Assembly: GCA_977006965.1 (NCBI GenBank)
Contig: OZ345376.1
Coordinates: 1,550,001-1,614,000, forward strand
Length of the DNA stretch: 64,000 nucleotides
Origin: Phymatolithon calcareum
Taxonomy: Eukaryota > Rhodophyta > Florideophyceae > Hapalidiales
Reading direction: 5' to 3'
Numbering within the stretch: position 1 is the stretch's first letter; each line of letters starts with the position of its first letter. The notes beneath the pieces are model-generated. The model searched no databases. It saw nothing but the letters and a program-made list of their open reading frames with translations, and was not told the DNA's origin. Of the stretch, positions 11,935-22,299 are shown one piece after another. The position numbers and the translations under genes were made by a program.

Positions 11935-12758
11935 ATGGGGCGCGGACTGTCTCTGACGAAGGAGGAGGAGGCGATGATCCGGGCGCTCGACTCCAACGGC
12001 TTGAACAAGAGCGCCTTTGCAATGAAAGTCAAACGGTCCTGAAAAGCCGTCTCGAACTTTCTGAAGAAGTCCCCTGGTCAATCTCGACGGAAAAAGGCGG
12101 GGAGGCCCCGCAAGTTGTCTGAGCAGGCTGCTCGGGCAGTCATTCGGAAGGCTTCTGCTTCGCAAATAACGGCTCGGGAGCTCCGAGATATGTATAATCT
12201 ACCTGTCGGAGTGCGCCGCGTGCAGCAAATCCTGAGCGGTACTAAGTACTTGGAGTATAGGCGAATGAATCGGGCTCCAAGCCTTACCCCTTGGCACAAG
12301 GATCAGCGTGACAAGTGGGCCCGCCTTCATCTTCGCCTGAGCCGCTCGCAGTGGACGAGGACGATCTTTTCTGATGAGAAGCGATTCTGCTTGGATGGTC
12401 CAGACGGGTTCAACCGTTTGCGGAATCGTGCTACGGTGGGGACTGGAGTTTCCAGCAGGATAACGCGCGTGCGCACACAGCGAGGTACACAGATGAGTAC
12501 TTCTTTGACGCAAGGATCAGCGTTATGACTTGGCCATCGCGTAGTCCCGATCTAAACCCCATAGAGAACCTGTGGGGTATAGCTGCGAGGGATGTTTACA
12601 AGGATTGTCGTCATTTTGAGTACGAGGACGACCTCGTCGAAGCGATCCAAGCATCCTGGGATCGTATCGGGCAGGAAACGCTTAGGAAGCTGATTGCATC
12701 GATGCCAGACCGGTGCATGAAGGTTATCGAGAAGCGCGGTGGGTCTACTGGCTTCTGA
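11935..12758 (+). pseudogene. Tc1/mariner transposase (DD34E), internally deleted
   Basis: The ATG at 11935 starts MGRGLSLTKEEEAMIRAL, a helix-turn-helix of the Tc1 type. The frame has one TGA at 12040-12042, where the family usually has a basic residue, and then continues through AT-hook-like GRPRKLS and the first catalytic D in FSDEKRF (about 12372). Shortly afterwards, near 12437, the frame changes and roughly 60-80 expected residues are missing. It resumes with the second D in QQDNARAH and the E in DLNPIENLW. I count 34 residues between them, giving the DD34E signature. A stop, a frameshift and a deletion make it inactive. Confidence 0.88.
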
Positions 12759-13102
12759 GCGTCGTTGTTTGGTGCGATAGGCTAAGAAAGATAGAGGTTG
12801 CGCTAACTTGTTGCGGACGAAAAAAATGTGCTATGCAAGTAAACTTGATTTACTGTTTGACTCCATGGGGGTTTACTGAATTAGGTTAGTCACTGCGTTG
12901 GACAAGAACGTTATACATGCAGCACGACGATAATAGTGGCGCTAGGAGTCACCATGGGGAGTGTATTAGAAATATTCCTTTTTTCGAAATTTCCCCTCAT
13001 CCCCCAGGGGAAGAGCTCCTTGTCAATCCCTCGTCCACTCCACATTTTTCCGTTACATAGTTCCATGAAAAATTGGATATAAAAGTTCCTTTATTTCCAT
13101 AT
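12759..13102. other. No supportable gene
   Basis: This is a 3' flank shared by the Tc1 remnant and the downstream GTPase-SEL1 gene, which ends here on the other strand. No gene or clear repeat was seen. Confidence 0.4.
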
Positions 13103-15715
13103 TTACCCGCACCAGCAGTATTTTTTCCACCAATGCTTCGAACGACGAAATATACTTGCCGGCAATACGTGCACATCAGCATTCGCCCTCTTCCTCGGCT
13201 GAGCTGCGCGAACCGGGTCTGCTGGTACCCCGTCTACCCCATTTCGTAACAAAAATCCGAGATTGCGCATTGCAGCCACATTCCCACCTTCTTCAATAGC
13301 TCGACTGTACATCTTAGCTGCGCGAACCGGGTCCGCCGGTACACCTTCTGCCCCATTTTGTAGCAAAAATCCGAGATTGACCATTGCCATCACATTCCCA
13401 TCTTCTTCAATAGCTCGACTGTACATCTCAGATGCGCGAACCGGGTCCGCCGGTACACCTTCTGCCCCATTTTGTAGCAAAAATCCGAGATTGACCATTG
13501 CCATCACATCCCCACCTTCTTCAATAGCTCGACTGTACATCTCAGCTGCGCGAACCGTGTCCGCCGGTACACCTTCTGCCCCATTTTGTAGCAAAAATCC
13601 GAGATTGACCATTGCCATCACATTCCCATCTTCTTCAATAGCTCGACTGTACATCTCAGATGCGCGAACCGGGTCCGCCGGTACACCTTCTGCCCCATTT
13701 TGTAGCAAAAATCCGAGATTGACCATTGCCATCACATTCCCATCTTCTTCAATAGCTCGACTGTACATCTCAGATGCGCAAACCGGGTCCGCCGGTACAC
13801 CTGCTGCCCCATTTTGTAGCAAAAATCCGAGATTGACCATTGCCATCACATTCCCATCTTCTTCAATAGCTCGACTGTACATCTCAGATGCGCGAACCGG
13901 GTCCGCCGGTACACCTTCTGCTCCATTTTGTAGCAAAAATCCGAGATTGTTCATTGCCATCATATTCGCACCTTCTTCAATTGCTCGACTGTACATCTCA
14001 GATGCGCGAACCGGGTCCGCCGGTACACCTTCTGCCCCATTTTGCAGCAAAAATCCGAGATTGACCATTGCCATCACATTCCCATCTTCTTCAATAACTC
14101 GACTGTACATCTCAGATGCGAGAACCGGGTCCGCCGGTACACCTTCTGCCCCATTTTGTAGCAAAAATCCGAGATTGACCATTGCCATCACATTCCCACC
14201 TTCAATTGCTCGACTGTACATCTCAGCTGCGCGAACTGGGTCTGCTGGTACCCCGTCTGCCCCATTTTGTAGCAAAAATCCGAGATTGTTCAGTGCCATC
14301 ATATTCGCACCTTCAATAGCTCGACTGTACATCTCAGATGCGCGAGCCGGGTCCGCCGGTACACCTTCTGCCCCATTTTGTAGCAAAAATCCGACATTGC
14401 TCATTGCCTTCACGTTCGCACCTTCAATAGCTCGACTGTACATCTCAGCTGCGCGAACCGGGTCCGCCGGTACACCTTCTGCCCCATTTTGTAGCAAAAA
14501 TCCGAGATTGACCATTGCCATCACATTCCCATCTTCTTCAATAGCTCGACTGTACATCTCAGATGCGCGAACCGGGTCCGCCGGTACACCTTCTGCCCCA
14601 TTTTGTAGCAAAAATCCGAGATTGATCATTGCCATCACATTCCCACCTTCTTCAATAGCTCGACTGTACATCTCAGATGCGCGAACCGGGTCCGCCGGTA
14701 CACCTTCTGCCCCATCAGCAAGCAACGATCCGAGATTGTTCATTGCCATCACATTCCCACCTTCTTCAATAGCTCGACTGTACATCTCAGATGCGCGAAC
14801 CCGGTTCGCCGGTACACCTTCTGCCCCATTTTGTAGCAAAAATCCGAGATTGACCATTGCCATCACATCCCCACGTTCTTCAATAGCTCGACTGTACATC
14901 TCAGATGCGCGAACCGGGTCCGCCGGTACACCTTCTGCCCCATCAGCTAGCAGTCCGCTGATTCGCTTTTCATAAGCAAGCTTTTGTAGCTCATAGGCTG
15001 CCATCATTTCCCTAAATTGCTCTCCCTTGGCATTCTCGATCTCGCTGATGCGACACCCCGCAGATTCCAAAAGCTTTTCCAAGTTCTGCGTTTCAACGCT
15101 GGAAACCACCGTGTACAATGGCTTCGTCACGGGAAGACCATGGAGTAGGACGTTCAACGCCGCTGTCGTGTGACATTTATCTTTTGCCCCAAGAAGAGAG
15201 GTCTCCCTTGGTACGTAGCACCAGTGGCTTGTCATCCGATCATCCGTCAATAGTTTTCGCATTCGGCACTCCGCTTCCCGGTTTTCTCGTAACAAGACCT
15301 CAACACTCTCTTCCATCTTGTTCACTATTACCCCGAACCGGTCGTTCGTGTCCACCGAAATAGCATTGAGTACCAGCTTTATCGTGAGTGTGTCGCTTTT
15401 TCTCACTCGGCCGTCATCCAAAGCGACAACGAACGCAATCTTGAGTGCCACTTTTTCGGAGAGTAACTTGTCCAACTCTTGGCCCGCTTGTTTACTTCTC
15501 GTAATATCGAAAAGACCGGGAGTGTCGTACAGCGTCAAGTTCCCCACCTGATGTGCTTGTAGAACTTCTGTCAAACCTTCACATAGGCTGGGCCCACTTC
15601 TAAACTGTGGACTTCCGGCGAGTCCATTAAGGAGAGTGCTTTTTCCAGCGCCCGGGTTTCCGACCAATGCAATAGCTGGCCGGTGGGGAAAGGAGGTCGA
15701 AGTGGCTTCGCTCAT
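13103..15715 (-). CDS. AIG1-like GTPase with C-terminal SEL1 repeat array
   Basis: An intact 870-residue intronless gene. Residues 10-200 form a P-loop GTPase domain: G1 GNPGAGKST (19-27), G3 DTPG (64-67) and an NKME motif (132-135) in the G4 place. The spacing resembles AIG1/GIMAP or other septin-dynamin-like small GTPases. A short helical linker (210-255, ending YELQKLAYEKRIS) leads directly into SEL1-like repeats of 37-38 residues with consensus EGVPADPVRASEMYSRAIEE then GNVMAMVNLGFLLQNGA. There are 15 full repeats and a degenerate sixteenth. SEL1 repeats form superhelical protein-binding scaffolds. The repeats are nearly identical at the DNA level (114-bp period), unlike those of the paralogue at 23553-25840, which points to recent array amplification. 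The likely role is a cytosolic GTP-dependent scaffold or receptor; the ligand is unknown. Confidence 0.88.
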   Translation of the reverse strand: MSEATSTSFPHRPAIALVGNPGAGKSTLLNGLAGSPQFRSGPSLCEGLTEVLQAHQVGNLTLYDTPGLFDITRSKQAGQELDKLLSEKVALKIAFVVALDDGRVRKSDTLTIKLVLNAISVDTNDRFGVIVNKMEESVEVLLRENREAECRMRKLLTDDRMTSHWCYVPRETSLLGAKDKCHTTAALNVLLHGLPVTKPLYTVVSSVETQNLEKLLESAGCRISEIENAKGEQFREMMAAYELQKLAYEKRISGLLADGAEGVPADPVRASEMYSRAIEERGDVMAMVNLGFLLQNGAEGVPANRVRASEMYSRAIEEGGNVMAMNNLGSLLADGAEGVPADPVRASEMYSRAIEEGGNVMAMINLGFLLQNGAEGVPADPVRASEMYSRAIEEDGNVMAMVNLGFLLQNGAEGVPADPVRAAEMYSRAIEGANVKAMSNVGFLLQNGAEGVPADPARASEMYSRAIEGANMMALNNLGFLLQNGADGVPADPVRAAEMYSRAIEGGNVMAMVNLGFLLQNGAEGVPADPVLASEMYSRVIEEDGNVMAMVNLGFLLQNGAEGVPADPVRASEMYSRAIEEGANMMAMNNLGFLLQNGAEGVPADPVRASEMYSRAIEEDGNVMAMVNLGFLLQNGAAGVPADPVCASEMYSRAIEEDGNVMAMVNLGFLLQNGAEGVPADPVRASEMYSRAIEEDGNVMAMVNLGFLLQNGAEGVPADTVRAAEMYSRAIEEGGDVMAMVNLGFLLQNGAEGVPADPVRASEMYSRAIEEDGNVMAMVNLGFLLQNGAEGVPADPVRAAKMYSRAIEEGGNVAAMRNLGFLLRNGVDGVPADPVRAAQPRKRANADVHVLPASIFRRSKHWWKKYCWCG
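13215..14955. repeat. 114-bp tandem coding repeats (SEL1 array)
   Basis: About 15 units of 111-114 bp, one per SEL1 repeat, lie in tandem. Many adjacent units differ by only a few bases; several encode the same 38 residues. Three units are 3 bp shorter (IEGAN or IEGGN variants). Two units use LLADGA in place of LLQNGA, so mosaic exchange between unit types is visible. The array should be prone to length change. Confidence 0.9.
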
Positions 15716-15915
15716 TGTTAGTAGGACGTCGATGGAGGGTGAACGTCGATTAGCGTTTCACCTGGCAGGTGGAAATACCGATGAGAGACTAAGGGTTGCG
15801 GGATTCTTCGTTGCTGCTGCACCTGTTATGCGCTTTGCAAAAAAACGGTCGACGACGCACAGACGACAATATGATAATTTCGCCGATGATTGGCTTGCCA
15901 CTCTGCTTGACATGA
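15716..15915 (-). promoter_or_regulatory. Probable promoter of GTPase-SEL1 gene 1
   Basis: The 200 bp upstream of the ATG align with the region upstream of paralogue 2. The best-kept blocks are 15819-15846 (GCACCTGTTATGCGCTTTGC followed by a run of A) and 15855-15877. On the transcribed strand a CCAAT box (ATTGG at 15889-15893 on the plus strand) lies about 175 bp before the ATG in both copies. Homology between copies ends near 15915. Conservation may simply reflect the recent duplication. Confidence 0.4.
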
Positions 15916-15949
15916 TGTACTTTAGGGATGATCATCAACGAGATTCTGA

Positions 15950-16340
15950 AGTCTGATACTACTTTTGATATTTTGGCCTAATCTCTGATATAATATTAGA
16001 GGTATGACAAAATATCAACCATAAGTGTTCGAGGGTTGATATTCACTTTTTCCCTGATATATCAATGATACTGGGCGTGAATTTTGCACAAATTTCTCAA
16101 AAATAACACCAATTTTCTGCGTACACCTGTAATTTCTATGATTGTGCAAAATAAATTTCATGAAGTGATACTTTTCGTCTCTCTGAAGAGAGATTTATGA
16201 TTTTGAACCGATATTATTGAATTTATGTTATGATTAAGTATCAATGATATTTTGGAAAAAGTCTGATATCCGTTGATATCGCAAGAAATGGGATGATATC
16301 TGATATTTCACTGATATCGAAATATCGATGCTCATTCCTA
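15950..16340. repeat. TGATAT-word cluster
   Basis: An AT-rich stretch with about a dozen TGATAT, GATATC or GATATT words at irregular spacing, some forming short palindromes such as CGATATCAG-type words. No coding potential. It could be a diverged simple repeat or the remains of a MITE. Confidence 0.5.
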
Positions 16341-17240
16341 ATTGGAGAGTAGCAAGATGATACTCTACAATAATATTCACCAACACCAGTGCACTGTAGG
16401 AATTCTCAGCTAGACACATTGGCCCCGAAGAGGGTCACCAAAAGCACACTGTGCCTGCTAACTACACGCGTTGAACCGGGCGAGGAAGCTCAGCAATACT
16501 CGGGGTGGCCATTTGGCCCCCAGAGTTCGGCCACCGCTGGATTTCTCAGGAAATTGCAATTGTGCTGGCCCTTGTTCACTATGGTACACTGGAGCATCCA
16601 ACTTCGCCATCAATGATATTTGCGATTGAGTGCACGCCGATAAACATTCTGCCATTGGGTCACGATTATTGGATTGGAGACCTCTCTTGAATCCTTCGCC
16701 AGCGTGGCAATGTGAATTGTGCTCCATTTGATTCGAAGTTAAGCCAAACTATATTTGCGGGAAGTTCCACTTAGCCATGTGGACCAAGTGAAAGTTGAAT
16801 GTTCCCGAAGTTCACCGAGATCAAAATTCCTCTTTCGCCGTGCATAGAAGAACTACAGAAGTTATTGAATGAATGCTCAACATGGGCCTCTGAAGCAAAT
16901 GCTCATATATTGGCAAAGCAAGAAGCTCGGTAGCCCGCGAGATTACGGAAAATGGACTTTTTCGCTGTACGCATTTACTCTACGGGCACCTGTAAAAGAG
17001 TGACCAGCATTCCGAAAAATTGGGAACATTGAGTTTGAAAGCCGGAACAAACTTTGAGCTCTGACTTCTGAACTTAGTCGCTTGAGCTTACATACTGTGG
17101 TTATGGCTGACTTATTACATAGGAAAGACAAATCAGTCTACGTGGACATGAGAAACACAGTCCACCTATTGCGCGGTAACGCATAATCAACAACTGTAGG
17201 CCACGAAACCTAGAGCTGCTGTCACCTCACCAGGAAACAT
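16341..17240. other. No supportable gene
   Basis: Only short overlapping ORFs on both strands. In particular, no GTPase domain is readable upstream of the SEL1 remnant that begins at 17241. Confidence 0.5.
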
Positions 17241-17988
17241 GTGTCCAGAGGTCGGAACCATATGATGGCTAGCGGTTCCCTTCTCGCGCCGTACACTCGC
17301 GCCATTGAAGAAGGGGAATGGGCAGATGCGATGGTCAACCTAGGACACATAGTACAGCATGGCAACGAGAGCGTACCGGCAGATCCACCTCGTGCGATGG
17401 AGCTGTACAACCGTGTGATTGAGGAGGGAGACGATGTTGCTATGAACAACCTTGGAGTAATGCTGAGATGGCGTCCCCCCAGACCCTGCTCGTGCGATGA
17501 AGCTGTATTCTAGAGCGATTGAAGTGGGAGGAGACTTGTATGCAATGAACAACCTGGGATGGTTGCGTCAAAACGGCGGAGAGGGCATCCCTGCAGACCC
17601 TCCTCGTGCCGTACAGCTCTATACACGGTCCAATAATGAGGTCAGGCAGGTACGTGCCATGGTCAATCTGGGACACTTGTTGGAAGACGGTAGCGATGGC
17701 GTTGCACCATACCTTGCGCGCGCCGTTCAGCTGTACAAGCGGGCGATGGAGGAAGGTGGACACATAGATACAATAATCCACTTGGGGAATTTGCTCGAAA
17801 AAGGGAATGAGAATGTCCCTGCAGATGCACAGTACGCCATTGAGCTATACACCAGACTTATCGAATTGTCTGAAGATGTTAACGCAATGGTCACCTTGGC
17901 CCTACTATTGCGCTGTGGTAGGGAGCATGTGCCGCCAGACCGGGCTCGAGCGATGCAGTTAATAAGAAAAGCGCATTCCTATCTGTAG
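17241..17988 (+). pseudogene. SEL1-repeat protein remnant without GTPase domain
   Basis: The first frame (17241-17513) contains two SEL1 units (NESVPADPPRAMELYNRVIEE and part of the preceding one) and loses register near 17465. The second frame (17497-17988, 163 residues) continues with four more units and ends in AMQLIRKAHSYL. Around 17465 a repeat is shortened, consistent with a small frameshifting deletion. The repeats are far more divergent from each other than in the two minus-strand genes, so this is an older relative. It lies on the opposite strand and between the two paralogues. No GTPase domain is detectable, so it is 5'-truncated or a separate short SEL1 gene that has been lost. Confidence 0.7.
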
Positions 17989-19031
17989 ATTCTCCGTCGA
18001 ATCTAGAACTGCAAGGGTGTTGACAGTCAATGAGTTTTGTGAAACATGTCGCCATCATCATAGTGCAAAAATGCGGGTATTGCTCGGACTTCGACAAATA
18101 TTGCTTGTACACAGCTCTGTAACGTGCGGCGGGAATCCAATCTGCACTTTGACCGCCGACCGAGGATCGATAAATTGCCGTGGACGACCCCTGGCCCAAC
18201 TCCTGGCGGTGGCTTTTCTCCATGTCCTGCATTCATACGCGTAGATGACCTGGAGCACAGCCAGGATGTCTTGCCGGTCGACAATGGCAGCGTAAACGAA
18301 CGCACGGACATCAGGACGGGCGTACTTTGTGCCTGGCATCGCCGCAAAACGACAGGGTGTTGCGAAAGCCACGGTGAAAACGTTCTGCGCATCGACAACA
18401 GCGAAATATTTCCGCAAGGTGCGGCGGACGCTTTTCAACGGCGTTCTCGCGCATAGCCATAAACCTTGGGATACCGACGGAGCGAGCATAGTCTTGGTGA
18501 TGACGAAATCAACTGTGACGTGAATAATTTACGATGGTCACGACGGCAACAGGGTCGGACGAGGGCGCCAAAGGCGAAGAGCATTGCATTCGAACGTGCG
18601 CTCATCTTTCTGACCATGTAAATCTTGTAATTAATCTCGAGGACGAACGGACATGTGAGGCACGCTGATAATAATGCACTCACCGCACTCCGAGTGCAAT
18701 GGGCTGTGTTTCGCCATTCGGACAAGATGATCTCGAGGCATACAGAAAGGCACGAAACCCAGAGGCCATAGCGTCATCTCACCACAGCACCGGGAGCTCA
18801 TCGTCTAAACCATGCTGCGCTGCGGCATCCAGTGGCATGAATAATGCGTCGGTTGCAGAAGGGCGACTAGCTGGAGCATCGGCTGGATCTTGTTCCTCCG
18901 TTTGCATTGCTACAAGCTGGAGTCTGAATCATACCTTGAGCTGATCCAATTGCCAAATCCAGAATCTTGTTGCGGTAACTTTGCGGGGACTGCTATCCGG
19001 AAGGGCATCCAACGTCTGCCTATCGCTTTAT
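17989..19031. other. No confident gene
   Basis: ORFs on both strands overlap between 18000 and 18750. One minus-strand reading (18058-18489, 143 residues) has vague resemblance to the N-terminal region of Harbinger-type transposases but lacks any diagnostic motif, and neighbouring frames look equally plausible. Left unassigned. Confidence 0.35.
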
Positions 19032-21188
19032 TCATTTTCCAGAAATGCGCTTAAGATCCCTAACCGCTCGTTTCTTCATCATTTTATTCCAGGAAATACC
19101 ACTGTATCCATCCTTTTGCCATCGCAGTGCGAAATACGCGCTTCCAAGTGCTGACAAGTGGTTTTCATCGTGATAAAGAAGAGCTCCGCCCATAGTGACT
19201 CGGCAAGTATCACCCTTGGCACTTCCTTTGGCCGCCTCATCGCAAAAGTATTTCGACAGAATCACAGCTTTCGCTACGCCAACACCGTTTGCAGCACTAC
19301 GAATTACGTCATCAATGAATTTAAACCGTTCCATGACCGTCGCGCGCGATGGGCCATTACAATGCTTCCCTGTTTTGCATACCCGCAGATCGAACGGCAG
19401 GAGAGGTACCTGCGAAAACAGAATTGGAGTCGCGCCAGTGTCCGCAATCATTTTCGCAGTGGCTTTGAGGGCAGGTCCGAAGATCGATTTTGAATGATTC
19501 TTCCCAAATGATAATCCACGTCGAATTGAATCTTCCCTGCTTTCACCAGGCTGTATAAAAAGCGTGACCGTGTGCTTTCCATACCCGTGATTCGGAAGAC
19601 TGCCTTCCCATCGTGCTGCGAGAATGACAGCGTCAAACTCTTCCTTGGCCACTCGTTCTCGCCACATCGCGTTAAATTCCCGACATACCTTGTCCATTGC
19701 CGGCTTGAGAAGAAATATTTTGACAATGCCCAAGATCAGAGGGCATGTATATCGACTCCAGACGTGAACATTAGCCCCCAAAGTCTCGACGAGATGTACG
19801 GCCAATGGTTGCAAACTGCTTGCATGACTGTCACCGATAATGGCCACCCGCAGAGCAGGTCTATTAACAGGTCTGAAGATCATTTCATTCCCCAGTTTCC
19901 CAACCTTCTTTTTCGAAAAATTCTTAGGCGATATCGAACGTTTCGCCAGTCCCACCACTTCAGAAGCATTAATACCACCGAATTGCAGGCTCGCCCCCCG
20001 GAGTGATGTCAGGTCATCCATGACGTTGTTGAGCGCATGTTTTGCCTTTTCGTCAAATGTAAACGCCAGCAAGAGAAACGCTGCAACAAGAGCGGTGACG
20101 AGGGCGAAGAACTTGAGAAAGAACATGCGTGCATTTCCGAATTCGCGACGCGCCATTAACGGCCGTTCGATGATAAAATGAAGCGCGTAGCCACCCACAA
20201 GTGACGCGAGGAAGCCCACCGAGCGCTCAACAGGCGTGAGAGGGGTCCATAAGCGTATTGATCGAATGTGAATGAGCAAAGGCCAGTGCACGAGGTAAAC
20301 GCTATACGAAATGTTTCCGAGGAAGCCTAGTAGATTCCCTGACAGGAAGAATCTCGCCACCTTTGAGCCAGGTGTACTGATCAGTGCCGCGGTTGACAGG
20401 CACGGGACTATGGCGCGAACGCCAGGGAACACATCCCTCGGATGGAAGTTGGCGGCAGCGGTCAAGAGTGCCGTGAGCCCTATAAGAGACAGTACATCGG
20501 CTAGACGGGTGGAAAAAACCAGCGATTTCGGAAGCGTATGTATGGCCACGACGGTACCGATGAGAAATTCCCAAGCGCGATGATGCGGCAGGTAGAACCC
20601 CGCATTTGGATTATGTATTGCCACCTGCTCAGCAAACGCAATACCGATTGCGGTAAAAATCGCTGCGAACGTCGCAGGAAGCACGGGATCCACGGCGTAC
20701 AGCACGGAGTGGAGGGGAGCCCATAGCATATAGAATTGTGTTTCAACACCAAGCGACCAAGTGTGTAGCAGGGGCTTTCGAGCAGCGGCTGTGTCGAAAT
20801 AACCACTGCGAAAGAAGAAGTCCACGTTTGAAGCGCCCAAAGTTGCAGCAGCTGCAGATTGAGCAGCGTCGCGTACGTCAAGTGTTGGGAGAACGGCAAG
20901 TGATACAACATTGGAAATGATCAGAGTGACAAACAAGGCTGGAGCTAGGCGCGTTATTCGCCGTGTGTAAAATGTGGAGAGTGAAAATTTGGAGAGTTCT
21001 AATGAACGCTTGATGTTGCCGGATATTAGATATCCGGAGAGGACGAAAAATACGTCGACGCCTATGAAACCGCCGGAGAATGGCCGGATGTCAAAATGGT
21101 AGAGCAGGACCAGTAGAAGGGCAAGCCCACGGAGGCCGGCCAGATCAGCTCTGCGGCTCTTCTTCTCCGTCAAGTTGGTGAGTACCAT
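19032..21188 (-). CDS. Acyltransferase-3 membrane protein with C-terminal SGNH domain (OafA-like)
   Basis: A complete 718-residue single-exon gene. Residues 10-380 form the acyltransferase-3 domain: ADLAGLRGLALLLVLLYHF with the catalytic-type His31, the glycine-rich FIGVDVFFVLSGYL segment (41-54), TRRITRLAPALF, HTWSLGVETQFYMLW (142-156), WEFLIG and YSVYLVHWPLL. About ten membrane segments follow the usual pattern. Residues 445-690 form an SGNH hydrolase domain with GDSH (452-455, Ser454 nucleophile) and DENH (674-677) supplying the Asp and His. This fused architecture is common in bacterial O-acetylation enzymes such as OafA; it moves acetyl groups across a membrane onto extracellular polysaccharide. 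In this host a cell-wall or matrix polysaccharide, or a glycolipid, is a reasonable substrate by inference. All motifs are intact. It is flanked by transposon DNA, and bacterial origin by transfer is possible. Confidence 0.93.
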   Translation of the reverse strand: MVLTNLTEKKSRRADLAGLRGLALLLVLLYHFDIRPFSGGFIGVDVFFVLSGYLISGNIKRSLELSKFSLSTFYTRRITRLAPALFVTLIISNVVSLAVLPTLDVRDAAQSAAAATLGASNVDFFFRSGYFDTAAARKPLLHTWSLGVETQFYMLWAPLHSVLYAVDPVLPATFAAIFTAIGIAFAEQVAIHNPNAGFYLPHHRAWEFLIGTVVAIHTLPKSLVFSTRLADVLSLIGLTALLTAAANFHPRDVFPGVRAIVPCLSTAALISTPGSKVARFFLSGNLLGFLGNISYSVYLVHWPLLIHIRSIRLWTPLTPVERSVGFLASLVGGYALHFIIERPLMARREFGNARMFFLKFFALVTALVAAFLLLAFTFDEKAKHALNNVMDDLTSLRGASLQFGGINASEVVGLAKRSISPKNFSKKKVGKLGNEMIFRPVNRPALRVAIIGDSHASSLQPLAVHLVETLGANVHVWSRYTCPLILGIVKIFLLKPAMDKVCREFNAMWRERVAKEEFDAVILAARWEGSLPNHGYGKHTVTLFIQPGESREDSIRRGLSFGKNHSKSIFGPALKATAKMIADTGATPILFSQVPLLPFDLRVCKTGKHCNGPSRATVMERFKFIDDVIRSAANGVGVAKAVILSKYFCDEAAKGSAKGDTCRVTMGGALLYHDENHLSALGSAYFALRWQKDGYSGISWNKMMKKRAVRDLKRISGK

Positions 21189-22299
21189 GACTACGGGCGT
21201 AGAGGACGATTGGATAGATCGTGGAGAGTGTGGAAGTGAATGAACGTCAGATTACGAAAGCATTCTCTATACTTGTATGCGCTGGTTTATTACAGACTGA
21301 TCACGCTAAATTGGGTCCGAGGTGCGTACTTCTACAACAACTATGACTAATGGCCCGGTTGACGTTGGTTAGAGGCTCGAGGGTGAACAGCGTATTTTCT
21401 GGAATACGTTAGATCTACAGGGGTTGACTTCCCAGCGCTCTGTATACGAGCTGAGAGTACTCTACAGAAGCAAATTGGTATTTTAGTTTGCTTGAAGTCG
21501 TGTAACCTATCAGCATCTGTAATGATTTCCCTTGATGGCCGATTGTGTCCGCCGATTTTTATGCGAGTTGCGAGACTCATTCATCTGCAATAAGTACAGT
21601 ATTGCGTAAAAGGGGTAAGCAAGATAATCCTTGATTGGTATCACGCGATCGTCAAAGAACGAGACCTCCACTTTCCTCCTGAACACGTTTGAGGCTACCA
21701 TTCACAGTCCGGCATACTTCTGGGCTTACTTGATAGCGGAGAAATGTCAAACATTAGCACTGCTGATATATTCTAAAAATCAACATAAATACTCCCTAGA
21801 GTAAGCCATCAATAAGATCCTAGCCTGAGAAAGGTTAACATTATTTTCCCCCATGGGAAAATAATATTAACACGATTGCAATCGTCGCAAGAACCATCTA
21901 ATATGTTGTATTTCTGAGTGTATTGCATGGATATCCTGTATGATGTGCACGGTAGAGGGCATTTGGGGCGATCTAATAGTTCATGTCGTTGCGCTGTTAA
22001 GGAGGCTAGCCATCTGGTGGAGTGCCTCTCGTTTCCTATTCACTTTACGTTGTCGACGGTCCGCTACAGTAACTGCTCCATCTACATGATAGAAAAACGT
22101 GGACTTTCGTTGATATGACGTGTGATTAATATCGCAAGTCCGCGTTCTGGTTGCCTGACTGAGTTGTTGGGAAAGTTGTCTTGTTCTCCTTTGCAAAATT
22201 GAAGAATCTACCGAATCCAGATGTCGACCGTTGACTATTCCTATTGACCAGTGCAAGGTAAAATCAGATATGTTTCTAATGCCAATATCGTATCTGAAC
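21189..22299. other. Upstream region of acyltransferase gene; no gene seen
   Basis: About 1.1 kb with only short ORFs. It includes the 5' flank of the acyltransferase gene. No clear TATA or CCAAT element could be fixed. Confidence 0.4.

Noticed and set aside
13215-14955. CRISPR-like or satellite array
   Set aside because: The 114-bp units are contiguous coding repeats without spacers.
13263-14975. 570-codon plus-strand ORF opposite the SEL1 array
   Set aside because: The repeat unit is a multiple of three and has no stop in this antisense frame, so the long ORF follows from repetition. The sense strand carries a clear domain architecture.
18058-18489. Possible Harbinger N-terminal fragment
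   Set aside because: Only vague pattern resemblance, and competing frames on both strands look similar.
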